Positions 5,265 to 5,774 of a DNA stretch of 5,774 nt are shown here, piece after piece. Source of the DNA: an uncultured Paracoccaceae bacterium (GTDB lineage: Bacteria; Pseudomonadota; Alphaproteobacteria; Rhodobacterales; Rhodobacteraceae). The notes below the pieces were generated by a model. That model made no database searches, was not told the origin of the DNA, and saw nothing but the letters and a program-made list of their open reading frames with translations. Positions within the stretch are counted from its first letter, which is position 1, and each line of letters opens with the position of its first letter. The position numbers and the translations under genes are program-made. The DNA lies in assembly GCA_937927885.1 (NCBI GenBank), contig CALEZJ010000011.1, forward strand, positions 1 through 5,774, written 5' to 3'.

Positions 5265-5774
5265 CGGCGATTACCTCCTGCCGCTGGCTTCCGAGGCCGG
5301 CGATTCCCAGTTCCACCACATCCCCCGCGCGCAGATAGCGCGGCGGTTTCCGGCCCATGCCGACCCCGGGCGGGGTGCCGGTGCTGATCACGTCGCCCGG
5401 ATGCAGGGTCATGAACTGCGACAGGTAGCTGATCAGATGCGCCACCCCGTAGACCATGGTGCGGGTCGAGCCGTCCTGCATCGTCTCGCCGTTTACCGTC
5501 AGCCACATCGACAGATCCTGCGGATCGGCCACCGCGTCGCGGGTTACCAGCCAAGGGCCTATCTGACCGAAATTGTCGCAGCTTTTGCCCTTGGTCCATT
5601 GGCCGACGCGTTCGAGCTGAAAGGCGCGCTCGCTGACATCGTTGGTTACGGCATAGCCCGCGACATGGCTCAGCGCGTCGTCGGGTGCGACATATTTCGC
5701 CCGCGTGCCGATGACGACCGCAAGTTCCACCTCCCAGTCGGTCTTTTGCGAACCGCGCGGGATCAGGATGGGGT
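5257..5774 (-). CDS. Fumarylacetoacetate hydrolase (FAH) family protein, 5' end outside window
   Basis: 171 C-terminal residues of a family usually near 280 are present. The frame stays open to the right edge, so the GTG at 5730 is an internal codon, not the start: upstream codons continue the family sequence IPRGSQKTDWEVELAVVIG. Metal-binding residues are Glu14 and Glu16 of the fragment (DWEVE) and Asp45 (TNDVSER). KGKSCDNF, GPW and the TGTPPGVGMG loop (131-140) follow in family order. FAH-fold enzymes cleave C-C bonds in diketo acids using Mg2+. The GQWTKGKS, QDGSTRTM and SYLSQFMTL segments are those of the group annotated as 2,4-diketo-3-deoxy-L-fuconate/L-rhamnonate hydrolase, often mislabelled ureidoglycolate lyase. 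The TAG stop at 5257-5259 lies inside the start region of the downstream SDR. The family is secure; the precise substrate is inferred from similarity and the SDR neighbour. Confidence 0.92.
   Translation of the reverse strand, partial: PILIPRGSQKTDWEVELAVVIGTRAKYVAPDDALSHVAGYAVTNDVSERAFQLERVGQWTKGKSCDNFGQIGPWLVTRDAVADPQDLSMWLTVNGETMQDGSTRTMVYGVAHLISYLSQFMTLHPGDVISTGTPPGVGMGRKPPRYLRAGDVVELGIAGLGSQRQEVIADV
5274..5279 (-). promoter_or_regulatory. Ribosome binding site of the SDR gene, inside the upstream FAH gene
   Basis: AGGAGG on the minus strand lies 9 bases before the ATG at 5264 and within the last codons of the FAH-family gene. It decides the SDR start and shows that the SDR is translated from the same transcript across an 8-base gene overlap. 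Confidence 0.85.

Noticed and set aside
4368..5387. 339-codon + strand open frame opposite the SDR gene
   Set aside because: It is the antisense shadow of the SDR, which has full catalytic motifs and a strong ribosome site. The + strand product has no recognisable domain.
5257..5730. GTG at 5730 as the true start of the FAH-family gene
   Set aside because: The upstream codons to the window edge stay open and encode conserved family sequence, including the metal-binding Glu, so the gene begins outside the window.

Overview
The window looks like a chromosomal segment of a high-GC alphaproteobacterium, most likely a Rhodobacteraceae-type facultative denitrifier related to Paracoccus. This rests on base composition, codon use and the nar gene layout. 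It is an inference, not a species identification.

Left part (1-3384, all + strand): the distal half of a membrane-bound respiratory nitrate reductase operon. It runs narH (3' third only, cut by the window edge), narJ (chaperone), narI (di-heme cytochrome b), a NifM/PpiC-type parvulin peptidyl-prolyl isomerase, and a single-domain hemerythrin protein. Genes overlap or lie less than 20 bases apart, each with a plausible ribosome binding site. NarH carries the Fe-S relay, NarI anchors the enzyme and takes electrons from quinol, and NarJ assembles the NarGH core. The isomerase probably helps folding, and the hemerythrin may handle oxygen, NO or iron in the same anaerobic physiology. A textbook intrinsic terminator (3464-3495) closes the unit.

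Middle (3496-4101): an independent small transcription unit. A perfect FNR/Anr-type box (TTGAT-N4-ATCAA, 3526-3539) is placed exactly as in class II FNR-activated promoters. It precedes a DUF2478-family gene, a family often found beside molybdate or molybdoenzyme genes. An anaerobically induced DUF2478 protein directly after the operon for a molybdoenzyme is the most interesting combination here.

4102-4505: about 400 bases without a convincing gene, between convergent units. It contains hairpins and a short 15-base tandem repeat.

Right part (4506-5774, all - strand): an unrelated catabolic operon. A fumarylacetoacetate-hydrolase (FAH) family gene, 5' end beyond the window, overlaps by 8 bases the start of a short-chain dehydrogenase/reductase. 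The pair resembles the last two steps of non-phosphorylating L-fucose/L-rhamnose acid-sugar degradation, but the substrate cannot be fixed from sequence alone.

No tRNA, rRNA, CRISPR array or mobile element was seen.
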